64,000 nucleotides of DNA from Thalassia testudinum (taxonomy: Eukaryota; Streptophyta; Magnoliopsida; Alismatales; Hydrocharitaceae). The notes below the pieces were generated by a model. That model did not search any database. It was not told the DNA's origin and was given only the letters and a program-made list of their open reading frames with translations. This document shows, piece by piece, positions 1 through 10,739 of this stretch. The translations under genes were made by a program, and so were the position numbers. The stretch's first letter is position 1; each line of letters starts with the position of its first letter. Location of the stretch: positions 36,717,001-36,781,000 of the forward strand of contig JAZHRO010000003.1 of assembly GCA_037157565.1 (NCBI GenBank), given 5' to 3'.

Positions 1-284
1 AGCATAAGTTAGGGAAATTCATGCATGCATAAGCATTATTTGCATCTTTACTGCTTTACTTTAGTTATGCATAAAATGATGTTATAATCTGCTAATTAAG
101 TACATTATGTTGATTGCAGGCAATAAGTAGATTTCGAGCTGGATCTAGAGCAGGATTTGAAGATAGATCTGGAATAACGGGAGTTGTAACAGAGCTTGCG
201 TAGAAGGCTTAGTTTAGATATAGGAACAATAATGTAAGGGGGTCAAAAGTGTGCTATGCTATTAAGTAGGAATAAAGCAGTACA
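1..284. other. AT-rich noncoding DNA at window edge
   Basis: No credible coding sequence is present. An acceptor-like TTGATTGCAG lies at about 110-119, resembling the acceptor-like sites seen after primer-binding sites elsewhere in the window, so this may be the edge of another retroelement. That is a weak inference, because no LTR end or primer-binding site is visible. Confidence 0.3.
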
Positions 285-405
285 ATGTGAAGAGCTTAGG
301 TCCATCCTAGCCCTAGGATAGCCTAGAGACTTCCCCAACCATTAGCCACCCTTAGATTAGGTCACAACACCCTAGAAAGCCCTAAAACCCCAATTCCAAC
401 CCTAA

Positions 406-632
406 TCTGGACGTCCAGATAAGTTATAGGACATCCAAAACCCTTAGCCATCTCCCGCACAACTCAAACCAACTTCTGCAGTGTTATTGGACGTCCAGAC
501 ACTTTGTCAGACATCCAATTTCTGCAGAATACCCAAAACAGAACCCAAAATCCCTCCTGACTCTGATTGGACATCCAGACAATAAGTCTGGACTTCTGAT
601 TTTTGAGTATAAGACATCTCACACTATTATTA
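406..632. repeat. Cluster of GGACGTCC palindromes in repeat A
   Basis: A perfect 14-bp palindrome TCTGGACGTCCAGA lies at 406-419. Related TGGACGTCCA and GGACATCC units recur at about 432, 488, 512, 569 and 588. The same cluster, more diverged, is in copy 2 near 5490-5720. Its retention in both copies says it belongs to the repeat family. Confidence 0.6.
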
Positions 633-1339
633 GACGTCTGATACTGCTCTCCAGTTCCTATTTTGAGATTTAAACATTGATCTTGGATCTCTAGGTCCCT
701 AAACCCAATTCCAACCCCATAGGAACCTAAATTAAGGTTCCCTAACTCTAGTACATCACCTCTAGACCTCCCTACCGACCTAATTAGGTCCTCGCTAAAC
801 CTAATTGACTTGGATCTTAGTCAATTCCATCAGCCTATTCAATTGGACTCATGGAGTCTAATTGAGCCCTTAGCTCAGCACACACTGTCCAATTGGACTC
901 AGTGAGAGTCCAATTGACCTAGACCTAAATTAATTGATTTGTTTTACTCTCAATTAAGTTTCCACACACCCAATTAAGCTTGTATTAAGTTTAATTGCAC
1001 TTTACCTTAGTGAATTAGGGTTTATAACCCTAATTTGAGAATACCTTGACCTAAACCCACTAGAACCTAACCTAATCAACCTAGCCACCTAAGTTTCGAC
1101 CCACACACACCCACACACACCATCCACACGAAAATACCTAGCCTAGAGTTCTCTAGAACTCTACCATGTGTGGTTGCCTTGGTTGCCAAAATTAGCAACC
1201 AAGAGCCATTTAATTTTTAGATCCACATTTGGTGGATCTAAAAACAACCATCCATCCTCTCTCTCTCACTCTCCCACGAGCTCCCACCATAGGCCTCTCT
1301 AGAGAATTCCATAATTCTCTAGAGAGCTTCCCTTAAGTC

Positions 1340-1347
1340 TATAAATA
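1340..1347 (+). promoter_or_regulatory. TATA box of repeat A copy 1
   Basis: TATAAATA sits in 'gtctataaatagacc'. Copy 2 has TATATAAG at the equivalent place (6372-6379). This supports reading repeat A as a plus-strand LTR. Confidence 0.5.
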
Positions 1348-2115
1348 GACCTAAGGGGTGGCCATTTGCACCCATTCACTTCCTTGGCAATTGCACTCCA
1401 TTGGTGCCATTCACGCCACCTCCACTTAGATAGTCACTCCACCTCCATGAGCTCACTACCACCACCATGGAGGGCATCATGCTTGGATGCTGGATCAACC
1501 CTACCTCTCTCCAAGGGTTGACCTAAGCTACATTGGCCACCCCTCATTCTCCTCCCGACCACTCCAAGGCCATCGGGAACCACCCTTGAATGCCCTCTAT
1601 TCTTCTAGATTTAATTCATGCTCTTCATAATTTTATTGCTTTTATTACTGCTTAATAGCGTAGTCTTACTTCTCCCCCAATGATGCATGCAAAATCCCCC
1701 CATAGATTCTTGTATGCGATCATTTTCTCGTATCTAGATTTACATCTTTAAGCTTTCATGTACAAGCTTTCTTCTACCTTCTTTGTTGCAAACACTCTCT
1801 TGAATGAATAGAAGATATATTTTTATATATATGTCTATGTGTTGAGAATCACCATGAGCTTATTATAATATCTTTTGAGTAATTAATGTTGCCTATTTTT
1901 AATTCCTGATATACTTACAACTATGCATGTCGTACTTCAATATGTAATAATAAAAAATCAACGTGTGATTTTAAACGAAGTAGAGCAGAAAAAAGATCGA
2001 TTTCAAAAGTAAATCAAATACCTCCCAGAGATGAATGACCGGGACTCAAGTCTCGTAATCTTTACAAACTTAATTTTTGACGAACGTTTTTGCGCGACTA
2101 TACTACGATTTCCAA

Positions 2116-5100
2116 CAACTTTCAAAATGCACGAAAACGCTTTCCGTCAATACACAGCACCCCTCTCAGAGTGGGACCAGCCTTTACTGGGTTCGAGCCT
2201 AGTTTGTATTAGGTTTGGTTTATTTCCGGTTCAGCACAGTCTCTAGCCTCCCAGGCCCACATGCACACGCCCGCTCACGGACCCGCGCTCGCACGCCCAC
2301 AGGTGTACACAAACCCGGGCACGCGCACCGCATGCACCCACACACACACTCATGCTGATTGTGCACCCAACGCTGACGACCGATCATCCCATAACACAAA
2401 ATCATTTTATCCTAAGGCAGCTGCTTCTATTCTACCGATGTGGGACTATGTTAGTCCCATCTAGGCCAAACTTCAATTGAAGATTCCGGCTTGCTCAGAG
2501 CTCCAAATCAAGCAAGTAAATGCCGCTAGAAAGCTCTAAAGATGCTCTACAAGTTTGCAGCATCAATTTGATGCTTAGAAAAGGTCTTGCTCTTCGATTT
2601 TAAGGGTGAAAATGAAAGATTGTCACATCCATTCTTGCTTGCAGTGTAGAACCTCAGGTCTAAGGACCTGCAGCAAGGTTCTTTTCCCTCAGATGAGGTC
2701 CCGAACAGTTTCAATAGGTGTTTTCGCACCTATTGAAGAAGGGAAGAGACTCTGAAGGGCTTCAGGAAGGCGAAGAAGCTCAAGAGCTTCGCTAAGGAGC
2801 TTCAGAGTTCCATTTCTCATTCTGTTTAGCTCAACAGAAAGCCAAAGGTCGTTTTCATCAGATCATAGAACCTCTGAAGGTTATTAAGGGTCTATCTAGG
2901 TAGAATTCGCATTTGAATTTCACTAGAAACGCACTGACATCAATTTGGGTTCAAAAATAACCCAAACAGAATAGTGATCTAATCTATACAAAATCATCAG
3001 TAAAACTCAATTAAATCTACTCTAACACAATCTAAATCATCCCAGAAAGAATTTCAATCTTTAAATTCACAGAATTAAGTGCTTAATCCTCAAATTAAAC
3101 CTGAGATTGACCTTGATGAGCTCAGAGTAGACTTTTTAAGTTATGCTCACTCAAATGAAATTAACACCATAGATTAGCTCTATTTTGCCTCAGGAACTGA
3201 TTCAAGATCTCATGAAGTGATTTAAACCAAAAATCCTAGGGTTTCTAGTCTATTGCCTGAGATCTAAAATGAGTTTGTTCGACAGAACAAACTAAAGCTT
3301 TTCTAAGAAATCAGAGGGTTAGGATGAATTCTATAATCCTCAATCTTGCTTCTAAACCTCTTAAAACATCCTAAACCCTAATGGAGACACCTCTCCAACT
3401 CCATCGGAGTTGGAGAAGACAACACTCTATATCTAGCTCCAGACTTCAAATCACCAAAATATTCACCAAAATAGAATCCCTTGTCCTCAAATAAGCAATT
3501 TAGAGATTCTCAAGGAGTCCATAGGCTGAAGATTGTTTTTGACTCGCCAGAGCTTCGGTGAGTTTAGAGAATGGCTGATAGTGTATAAAAGTCATAGAAA
3601 CATGCCATTAAGGATCTAAAAAGTTTTCTGAGGTTGTGAGGAACCTCAGAAGCTCATTAATTAGCTTAATTGGTGATTAAAAAAAAAGATATACAATGAA
3701 TTCATAAAAAGTGTAATCTGAGTTCGCTCAAACTCAGGACATGTTCTCTCACTCAATTGAGTGGAGAGATCATGTCAGTGAAGTGTGGCGATGGTGTAAT
3801 GGTGGTTGACTAGTTGGAGGAACTCCTAAGCCGCCATTGACAACGAGCTCAAGAGGTTGTATGAAATTTGGGTGTTTATTATATGAATGATTATTACTCA
3901 AATTAAGGTGAAGATAGGGGCCCTTAAGTGATGATTAAGTGGTAGTGGGCCCTAGTGGAGGTGAATTACCCTCAGATACTTCCGCCATGGACAGCGAAAG
4001 CAGTTGGTGAAGGTGGAAACAGATTAGACGAATGGGTGTTCAAATTAAGGAATTAAGGTGTTAGAAATGATCATGGGAGATTAAGGAAGGTGATTGATGA
4101 TATAAAAAGACAAAAGAGTGCTCCAGTCAAGCTCAACGAGCTCGCCGGTGCTGAGGAAGATGACCGAAAATCTGACATTAAGTCTAACTAATCTACCTAA
4201 CTAACTACTCTAATTAAACTACTTACCTATCCTACTGTTACTTAGATGAAGGGGGCAGAAGATCTCCGTCGAAGGTCCTTAACGGAGGAGGAAATCAGAG
4301 GGGCGGAGAAAGAAGTCTGGCGGGTGTAGGCGAAGCGTAGCAGAGGAAGTCCAGCGTTGGCACTGTGTCAGAAGACCCAGCGGATGACTGCAGAGATCCA
4401 GAACAAGCGAAGATGAACGGAGGAAGACGGAGGAAGCGGAGGAAGGTCGCTAGATTTTGGAATGAATAACCTATCTGCTAGCTCAGTGGGAGAAGAGGGA
4501 TGGGAGCTAACTCGAAATCGAGGAGGTGGAGGGGTACTTATAGGTTGCGGCAGCTGAGGAGGTGGGTAAATCTAGACGGAGAAAGATCTAGGAGTGAAGT
4601 GACCACCGGCATCTTCTCCGACGCCGGTGAGGTTAACTTCAATCCCTAAATAGGATTGCAACTTCATCAAAACCGATGGATGAAAAGAGGATGGTGAGCA
4701 CAAGCTCCAGGAGTTTGGAAGGGAAGGGAGGACGTCGGATAAACGGTGATCGTCGGGTGTGGATACCTCTTGTCGTCAGCCGTCGAAAAGGCTGAAGTAA
4801 TGAAGAAGAAGAAGTTTTCAAGGACTTGTTTGTAAGGAAAGCTAAGGACCTAGGTGAAGAAGAAGGACTCGATTGAAATAAAACTTAGGGACTAAAATGT
4901 AAACTAAGGTTTTCAAGGTTTATTTTAATTGAAATCTTTTTCAACTTTTTATATATGATTATAAATGAGAAAAATATTATATTTAAACCATGGATTTACA
5001 ATTTTGACCTTTTTAGCTTAATTTATTTAATTAAATAAAATTACTTAAGTTATTACATACTTAGGTATAAGTTATACGTAAGTTAGTTAACACATTAATT

Positions 5101-5339
5101 AGGTAAACTATTGATAATATTTCGAGTCCATTTATTAATTGAATTATTAATAATATTAATTAAATAATAATATAGTATTTTAAACTTATTTTAAGGTCCT
5201 TTAACATTTTATCCCTTATTTAATAATTAACCCCTATATTTACATATTCCTATCTAACTAATTTGGAAGACTAGTTAATTAGGGGTAATTAAAGACCATG
5301 ATGAGCTTCTCATCATATATACTGCATTACTAGTAAAAT
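2116..5339. other. Noncoding region, possibly an old minus-strand LTR
   Basis: No reading frame here resembles a known protein; all are short and isolated. Position 2255-2360 is CA/GC-rich. From about 2470 the sequence becomes AT-rich with scattered purine-rich stretches. A minus-strand TATA-like TATAAGTA (4542-4535), a purine-rich G-rich block at 4240-4620 and 'gggactaaaatgtaaac' near 4890 are arranged like solo LTR G, which has 'aggaccaaagtgtaaag' near 51440. This suggests a decayed minus-oriented LTR, but no ends were found. The last 400 bp is very AT-rich and featureless. Confidence 0.3.
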
Positions 5340-5356
5340 TTTAATGTTTGAGTTAA

Positions 5357-6407
5357 AATATGAAGAACATAGGTCCTTTCCTAGCCTTAGGATAGCCCTA
5401 GATACCTTCCTAAACCCTAACCATCCTTAGATTAGGTCACCTTAGCCTAGAATAACTCAGAATCCATCTTCCAACCCATATCTGGAAGTTTAGGTAGGAC
5501 ATTAGATGTCTATAACCCTTAGACACCACTCATAGAATCTAAAACCCAATCTGTTGGAATATTGGACATCCAGACAAGGTGTCAGACGTCCAATTTCTGT
5601 AGAATTCCAAAACAAAACCTCAAATTCTCCTTGACTCAACATTAGACATCCAGACTAGAGACTTAGACTTCTGATTTTGAGGTATAAGTTGTCTGATAAC
5701 TAAATCAGACATCTTGAACCCCTCTCCAGTTGTTGGTTTTGAAATCAAGCCTAAATCTTGATTTCCTAAGCACCTAAACCCAATCCTACACCTTAGGGAA
5801 CCTAAATTAAGGTGCCCTAGTACAATACCCTAAAACCTTCCTAAGAACCTAATTAGGTTCTCACTAAACCTAACTGACTTGGATCCAAATCAATAACACT
5901 TCATTTAGTCAATTGGACTCATAGAATCCAATTGAGCTCAAACCTCAACCAAGTTTAATTGGACTTAGTGAGAGTCCAATTGATCCAAGCATAACCTAAT
6001 TGGGAACTCCCTCTCCCAATTACAGACACATTGACCTAATTAAACTTGGTTAAGTTTAATTGGATCAAGCACTTAGTAATAGGTTACACATATACCTAGT
6101 TTTAGACATCGTAATTCAACCAACCTAGCCATGGACCTAGGTGGTCCATTTGACCACCTATTGATGCACACACACACCCACATATTCATGCACACACACC
6201 CACACACACACATCTAGCTGCCACTCCAGAGAAGTCTCTAGAATGACCACACATGGTCATTCTTAGATCAACAAAAAGTGGATCTAAGATGACTAAAAAT
6301 AGACTCAAGGGGCCGGTCACTCAGAGAAGTCTGGAGACTTCTCTTGAGAGGACCTTGGCTATCCAAGAGTCTATATAAGACTCTCCGTAGATGGCCAAGT
6401 GACCCCA
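5357..6407 (+). mobile_element. LTR-like repeat A, copy 2, left part
   Basis: This is the diverged counterpart of 285 to about 1380. It has the same GGACATCC motifs, the CAATTGGACTC motifs, the CA-rich tract (6165-6215) and a TATA box at 6372-6379. It stops at 6407 where element B is inserted and resumes at 13948 after the duplicated CCCCA. This copy is therefore older than the insertion of B. Confidence 0.55.
6403..6407. repeat. Target-site duplication of element B (left copy)
   Basis: CCCCA directly precedes the TG of the 5' LTR. The same five bases follow the terminal CA of the 3' LTR at 13943-13947. A perfect 5-bp duplication is normal for Ty3/gypsy integration. Confidence 0.9.
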
Positions 6408-8057
6408 TGATGTAAACATGTTTACACTACTTAAGATGTCTATTTATGCATGTTCTTAAGCATAGGATTGCATTGCATGCTATAAATATTGCATAACATG
6501 CATCATCTTGCATTTAGAGTAGTTTGAATAAAATGGAGGTTAATTGTCTCCTTTTATGCGCTTGGACAGGGCAAACTTTTTATCAGGGCCTCGGATCGAA
6601 GATCCAACTGCATAGATGTGATCATGGCGACGATTGGAGTTCGACGACTCCAAGATCACCCTAATCAGGCATCTGTAGCGTCAAATAGTGACTAGGGAAC
6701 CCTAGAAGATCAAGGGCTAAGATGGTGTAAATCCACACTTCAAACGACAAATCCAACCGCACGGATGGATTCAGATCAACAATCACAGCCTAACGACACA
6801 AAAATCGAGTCAATCCGACACCCGTGGCACCATCTACATCATCCAGAAGATGGACGGTCAAGATGGCACCACGTGGCTCCATCTCAACTGCCTAATCGCC
6901 CGCACGCAACTGCTGAAGCCCCCGTATCCGCCCTTCCCCACCGTTGGATCAAGATCCAATGGCTACGACGCACCCGCGCTGAAGTCAGGCGCTCGACACA
7001 AACGCACCCCCAGCGCGTTGGTCGAGCTCTCTAACGTGAAGCGACAGCGCGCGTTCGAGCCTTGCCATGCGGAAATTGGAGCGGAGGCATGCCTTCTACC
7101 GACCGTCAGATCACGATCGAACGGTCGCGCTCGCCCGATAGCACCCACGTGCTATTGCATGCGCGGCGGTAATGCGACATCGCACGTGATCGGGCGTGCA
7201 CTGAGGAGGTGGTCGTAGTGCGATCTGAGAATGGCCATACGTGCGCGTGCATTGCGAGCGCGAGCAGGCGAGTGGGCATGCGCGCCCCGCCCACTACACC
7301 CACGTTCAGATCTTTAGCAACGGTTTTATCTGTGACTAAAGGTCCTGAATTAATGTTTTTAAAGTTGTAATGACCAAATTGCCCCCACTCCTTGCAACTA
7401 TAAAAGGAGACCCCCTCCACACGAAATTCTCATCCCTTCCTTCTCTTCTCTCCCTCTCCAAAGCTCAAGAGAAGCTTGTCCCACACCCAGGATGCTTCTC
7501 GCGAGATAGAGTCAATTTTTCTTCCCCCTTTGGAAGTGGATCCCGTGACGACGACGACGTGCTGCCTCATTCCCATTCTTCTGCTTAGTCCTCCTTCGTC
7601 CAGACAACATCCCGTCTGGCTCGTCCTCCAAGCGACCGTCGAGGAGGATTTTTCTCTCTCCATTCTTTTAATGCTTTCTAGAGTAGATTTATTACTTTCT
7701 AGAGTAGATTTACTGCTTTCTAGTGTAATGAACAATCGTTCTAATGATGAAATTCTATGTTTATTCTACATCTCATTTTGGTTTTTGTTTGTAATATTCT
7801 TTCTCTCTCTTATTCTCTCTCTCTCTCTTTTCTATTTATTGTAAGTAGTTAGATAGTTCTAATCAATTGAATTATTTCGTGACAAATAAAAACAAGCACA
7901 TTATTTTTAAATCAAACGTCCGCCTCCCTGTGTTCGACCCGGAATTTCCATTTTGGTATAAATTTTATTTGTTGAACATGAGTTCTTCACTTTCAAACTA
8001 CAATGACAGTTTTTTCAGAAACCGAACACATTAGCGTACCAACTCGCACGTTCAACA
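6408..8057 (+). repeat. 5' LTR of element B
   Basis: This 1650-bp LTR starts TGATGTAAAC and ends TTCAACA. The tip carries the palindrome GTAAACATGTTTAC (6412-6425). U3 includes a GC-rich, CpG-rich stretch (about 6750-7300), followed by a TATA box at 7399. Downstream there is a three-fold repeat of about 21 bp (ctttctagagtagattta) at 7673-7735 and a CT-rich microsatellite near 7797-7832. Reading frames inside it shift between the two LTRs and are not taken as genes. Confidence 0.9.
7399..7406 (+). promoter_or_regulatory. TATA box in 5' LTR of B
   Basis: TATAAAAG lies in a context conserved with the 3' LTR (13304-13311). Transcription would start about 30 bp downstream and define the U3/R border. 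Confidence 0.75.
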
Positions 8058-8060
8058 TTT

Positions 8061-8078
8061 TGGCGCCGTTGTCGGGGA
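8061..8078 (+). promoter_or_regulatory. Primer-binding site of B (tRNA-Asp type)
   Basis: TGGCGCCGTTGTCGGGGA begins 3 nt after the LTR end. It is complementary to the 3' end of plant tRNA-Asp except at one position (T for C). This primer is typical of Athila-type elements. Confidence 0.85.
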
Positions 8079-9237
8079 GGCAACGCTCTTTAATTTTTTT
8101 TGTCGCATTTTTTAACTTATAAATCATTTACCTCAGTTCTCTCCTTTCTTATTGTGATTGCAGGTACTCTTTCGAGACGAGCAAAAGCGATAGATTGGAG
8201 TAAAGTGTTGTGGAAGGTTTTGTAAGTTATTCCCCACCTCCCACCTATTAGATTTCATTCCACAGCATAATAACACAAACATCAATCAACCTAGCTGTTC
8301 TTATAAACTCTAAGGTTAGATTGTTTGTTGTTTGACACCTACACCCGCACCAACCCCCACATTAAAAAAAGAAATATAAAAAAAAAATCTCACAGAGGTA
8401 CATAACCTCATCTGATTTTCAAACTCAACCGGTAAACAGATCTTTGGAGCCAGTACACACATTCAAACACATAATTGAGTAGAAATCAGATTAGGTAATC
8501 ACTTGTGTGCCTAATTAAGTGGTGCAACAGGCAATTGTTTGAGTTGAGTGGGCCGCACCACTTCAATTATAATCAACTCATCAAGTAGCTACCACTTAGG
8601 TTCAACTATTAGGGATTTACCGGGCACTCCACATTCTTTTTAAGCTTCAAAGGAAAATATCTTCACCTGTGCTTTCAAAACCTGGTGTGTCAATAAAACT
8701 TGTTTGAAAATACCTAAAGTTGAATCCTAAAAGCTACTAAGTAAGATTTGAATTCTAAAATTCACTGCATAAAAAATAATCTTGCTTGAAAACCACTGGT
8801 TGTGCACGCACAAACAAATCAATCAATCATTAAGGGCACAACCCATATAAAGGGCCCATCACATTCCAAAGCACATTCAAACCTAGCCCTAAATGAAACA
8901 GAGTAGACGTTGGCCTTAAGGATTTGACTCTCTCTTCAGAGCCCAAAACGAGATTATTTTTTATTAGTCTGTTTCTACTGTTCAATCTGATGTCTAGCTA
9001 GGGGAGCAGAATCAAACAATCGCGGTTGGGGGGTACACTAGGAACCAGAGGCACAAGCCGAAGGAAGAACCTTCTCCCCAGTCCCTCCTAACTGGTTGGA
9101 TTGAACAGACGGAAGTAGATCAAATCGTTTCTCTATCTCAAGATGGGTTTTAGGAGTCTGTAGGTCTTCAGGCTAGTCCACTTAAGGACTGGTTTGATTA
9201 TTTGTATTGCAGGGTGCCTTTCTTCCTCCCGTCTCTC
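8079..9237 (+). other. Untranslated leader of B
   Basis: No coding potential. A pyrimidine tract ending in ATTGCAG places a putative splice acceptor AG at 8162-8163, 85 nt after the primer-binding site. The stretch near 8640-8950, including 'acctagccctaaat' and 'agtagacgt', matches the C leader near 32270-32500. A second acceptor-like TTTGTATTGCAG ends at about 9212, just before the start codon at 9238. Confidence 0.55.
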
Positions 9238-10739
9238 ATGAACCCTTCCACATATTACACGCATTCCCGCTCTTTCCCTCCTATTTTGAATTATTCTCAA
9301 CATGACGATTATCCTGACTCGTACTGTCATCAACCATCAGTTAGTTGGGATAACTCGAATTGGGGATACAGTTCCGGACCTTCGTGTTTAGGGTATAGCC
9401 CTGAACACTATGATTGTGATTTCTATCCTTCTCAGAGCCATATTGATTATAGATCGTCAACCTTTCATGAACAACCTAATACGATCTACAATAAAAAAGG
9501 ATACACAGATCCTTACCCATCCTCTGATTACACTACCTTTCGGTCATCACCACCTTTTAAACAATCTGAAATGACCTATTATCAGGAAGGGTATAACGAA
9601 TCTCAATTCGTTAATTCCCCTGCATTGACCCTAAACCTGCCCAACCCTGAACCAACTCATTTGGTTCAAGTTAACCAGGTTCAAGATAAGGTTCTGGCTA
9701 ACTTGAGGAATACCATACAATCTTTAGAAGTTCAGCCAATACCTTGCATTGAGAGATTGGAGCCCCTGATTCAGATGATTGATGATTTAAATATGTATAT
9801 GTTGGATTGGCTCTAGGATGTTAAGGATAAGAACCCAGGTGAGTTTCTACTTGAGAAGTTACCGAAATTGAGGATGAGATTTGTGGTTGCTTTGATTCAA
9901 TCATGGGATGATTCCCAGGATGAACCCTCTTCAGGAGAGCCAATTTTAGAACCCGTTCAGGCACCTGTTGGGGGGACACGTGTTACGAGGGTGACCAAAT
10001 TGAATTAGAGCAACCAATTAAGGACAATCTGATTTCTTCACCTGAGATCCCTGAGCTGGGGTACGAGGAAATATATGTCTCCTTAGAATAGAAAGTGATA
10101 GATGATTTTGGGACATACATTGATATGGATCGTGATTTCTTTGATGGTGAAGATTCAAGTTGCGAAGTCTCATGCGAGTTTTCTGAACATGATTTCTGTG
10201 AGATGATTGGGCCTGAGGAATCTGATAGATCATTTGATAGCCAAATAACTGAGGAAACCGATTTTATTAGGGCTCACATTATGGATCCAGAATTGCATTT
10301 TCTGGAGGATTCAATCAAATGCCCTGATTGTCAGTTACACCCCATTGAGCTTATCGATGATTCTATTTCTGAGATAATTAGACCCAAGTCAATTTTAATT
10401 CAGCCACATCATTTAGACTTGGAGATTTCAGATGGGGTGATTAATATAGAAGAGGTCCTGGAATTTGACATCCTGAATGAGGAGGATAGGAGCCGAGAAA
10501 TTTTGATTTGGGAAGTAAGTTCTGGAGGAAGTACAAGACTGAGTCGAAGGGTGCCTATTAAGCTGAAACCATCAAACCAGGACCCTTATGACATTTATTT
10601 TGAGGATGTCAAACCCAAGCATACATTCAATGATTATCCTTTTGAGCTTGAATGCTCTGTAACCCGACCTTTTGGTCTTGGGTTGCATCCTCATAAATTG
10701 CAGGCCCGACCCTGCTTGCATACTGATTTTAGGTTTTGA
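9238..10739 (+). pseudogene. Unrecognised protein of element B, one frame broken at three places
   Basis: I do not recognise this protein. The first frame starts at ATG 9238 after an acceptor-like site. It has an in-frame TAG at 9814-9816, reads on to about 9968, then slips frame in a run of G (9969-9975). The shifted frame is open apart from TAG at 10089-10091 and ends at 10737-10739. Reading through, it is about 500 codons. The N-terminal 150 residues are rich in Tyr, Ser and Pro; the C-terminal 200 are strongly acidic and end with a basic, aromatic tail. No CCHC knuckle, protease D-[LST]-G or RT motif is present. Its position is that of gag, so it may be a diverged gag or an orphan. It is almost certainly not functional in this copy. 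Confidence 0.55.

Larger units (their letters stand above)
285..2115 (+). mobile_element. LTR-like repeat A, copy 1
   Basis: This segment is similar along its length to 5357-6407 plus 13948-14705, with matching order of blocks. They share a start rich in 'ctaggatagcc', GGACGTCC/GGACATCC motifs, paired CAATTGGACTC motifs, CA-rich tracts, a TATA box, and a 3' part with 'gggactca' and 'tatactacgat'. A TATA box followed by about 770 bp of noncoding sequence fits an LTR in plus orientation. No primer-binding site, TG/CA ends or target duplication could be fixed, so both ends are approximate. It could be a solo LTR or another dispersed repeat. Confidence 0.5.

Noticed and set aside
2031..2464. Short frames of 61-71 codons on both strands
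   Set aside because: They lie at the end of repeat A and in CA-rich repeats, with no similarity to any protein and no conservation in copy 2.
7797..7832. CT/GA microsatellites (also near 30357-30412, 37225-37262 and 46818-46848) as possible CRISPR or satellite arrays
   Set aside because: They are simple-sequence runs inside LTRs with no spacer structure, in a plant genome.
6765..7844. Several frames of 60-122 codons on both strands in the 5' LTR of B
   Set aside because: Frames are shifted or broken in the 3' LTR, and the region holds the promoter.
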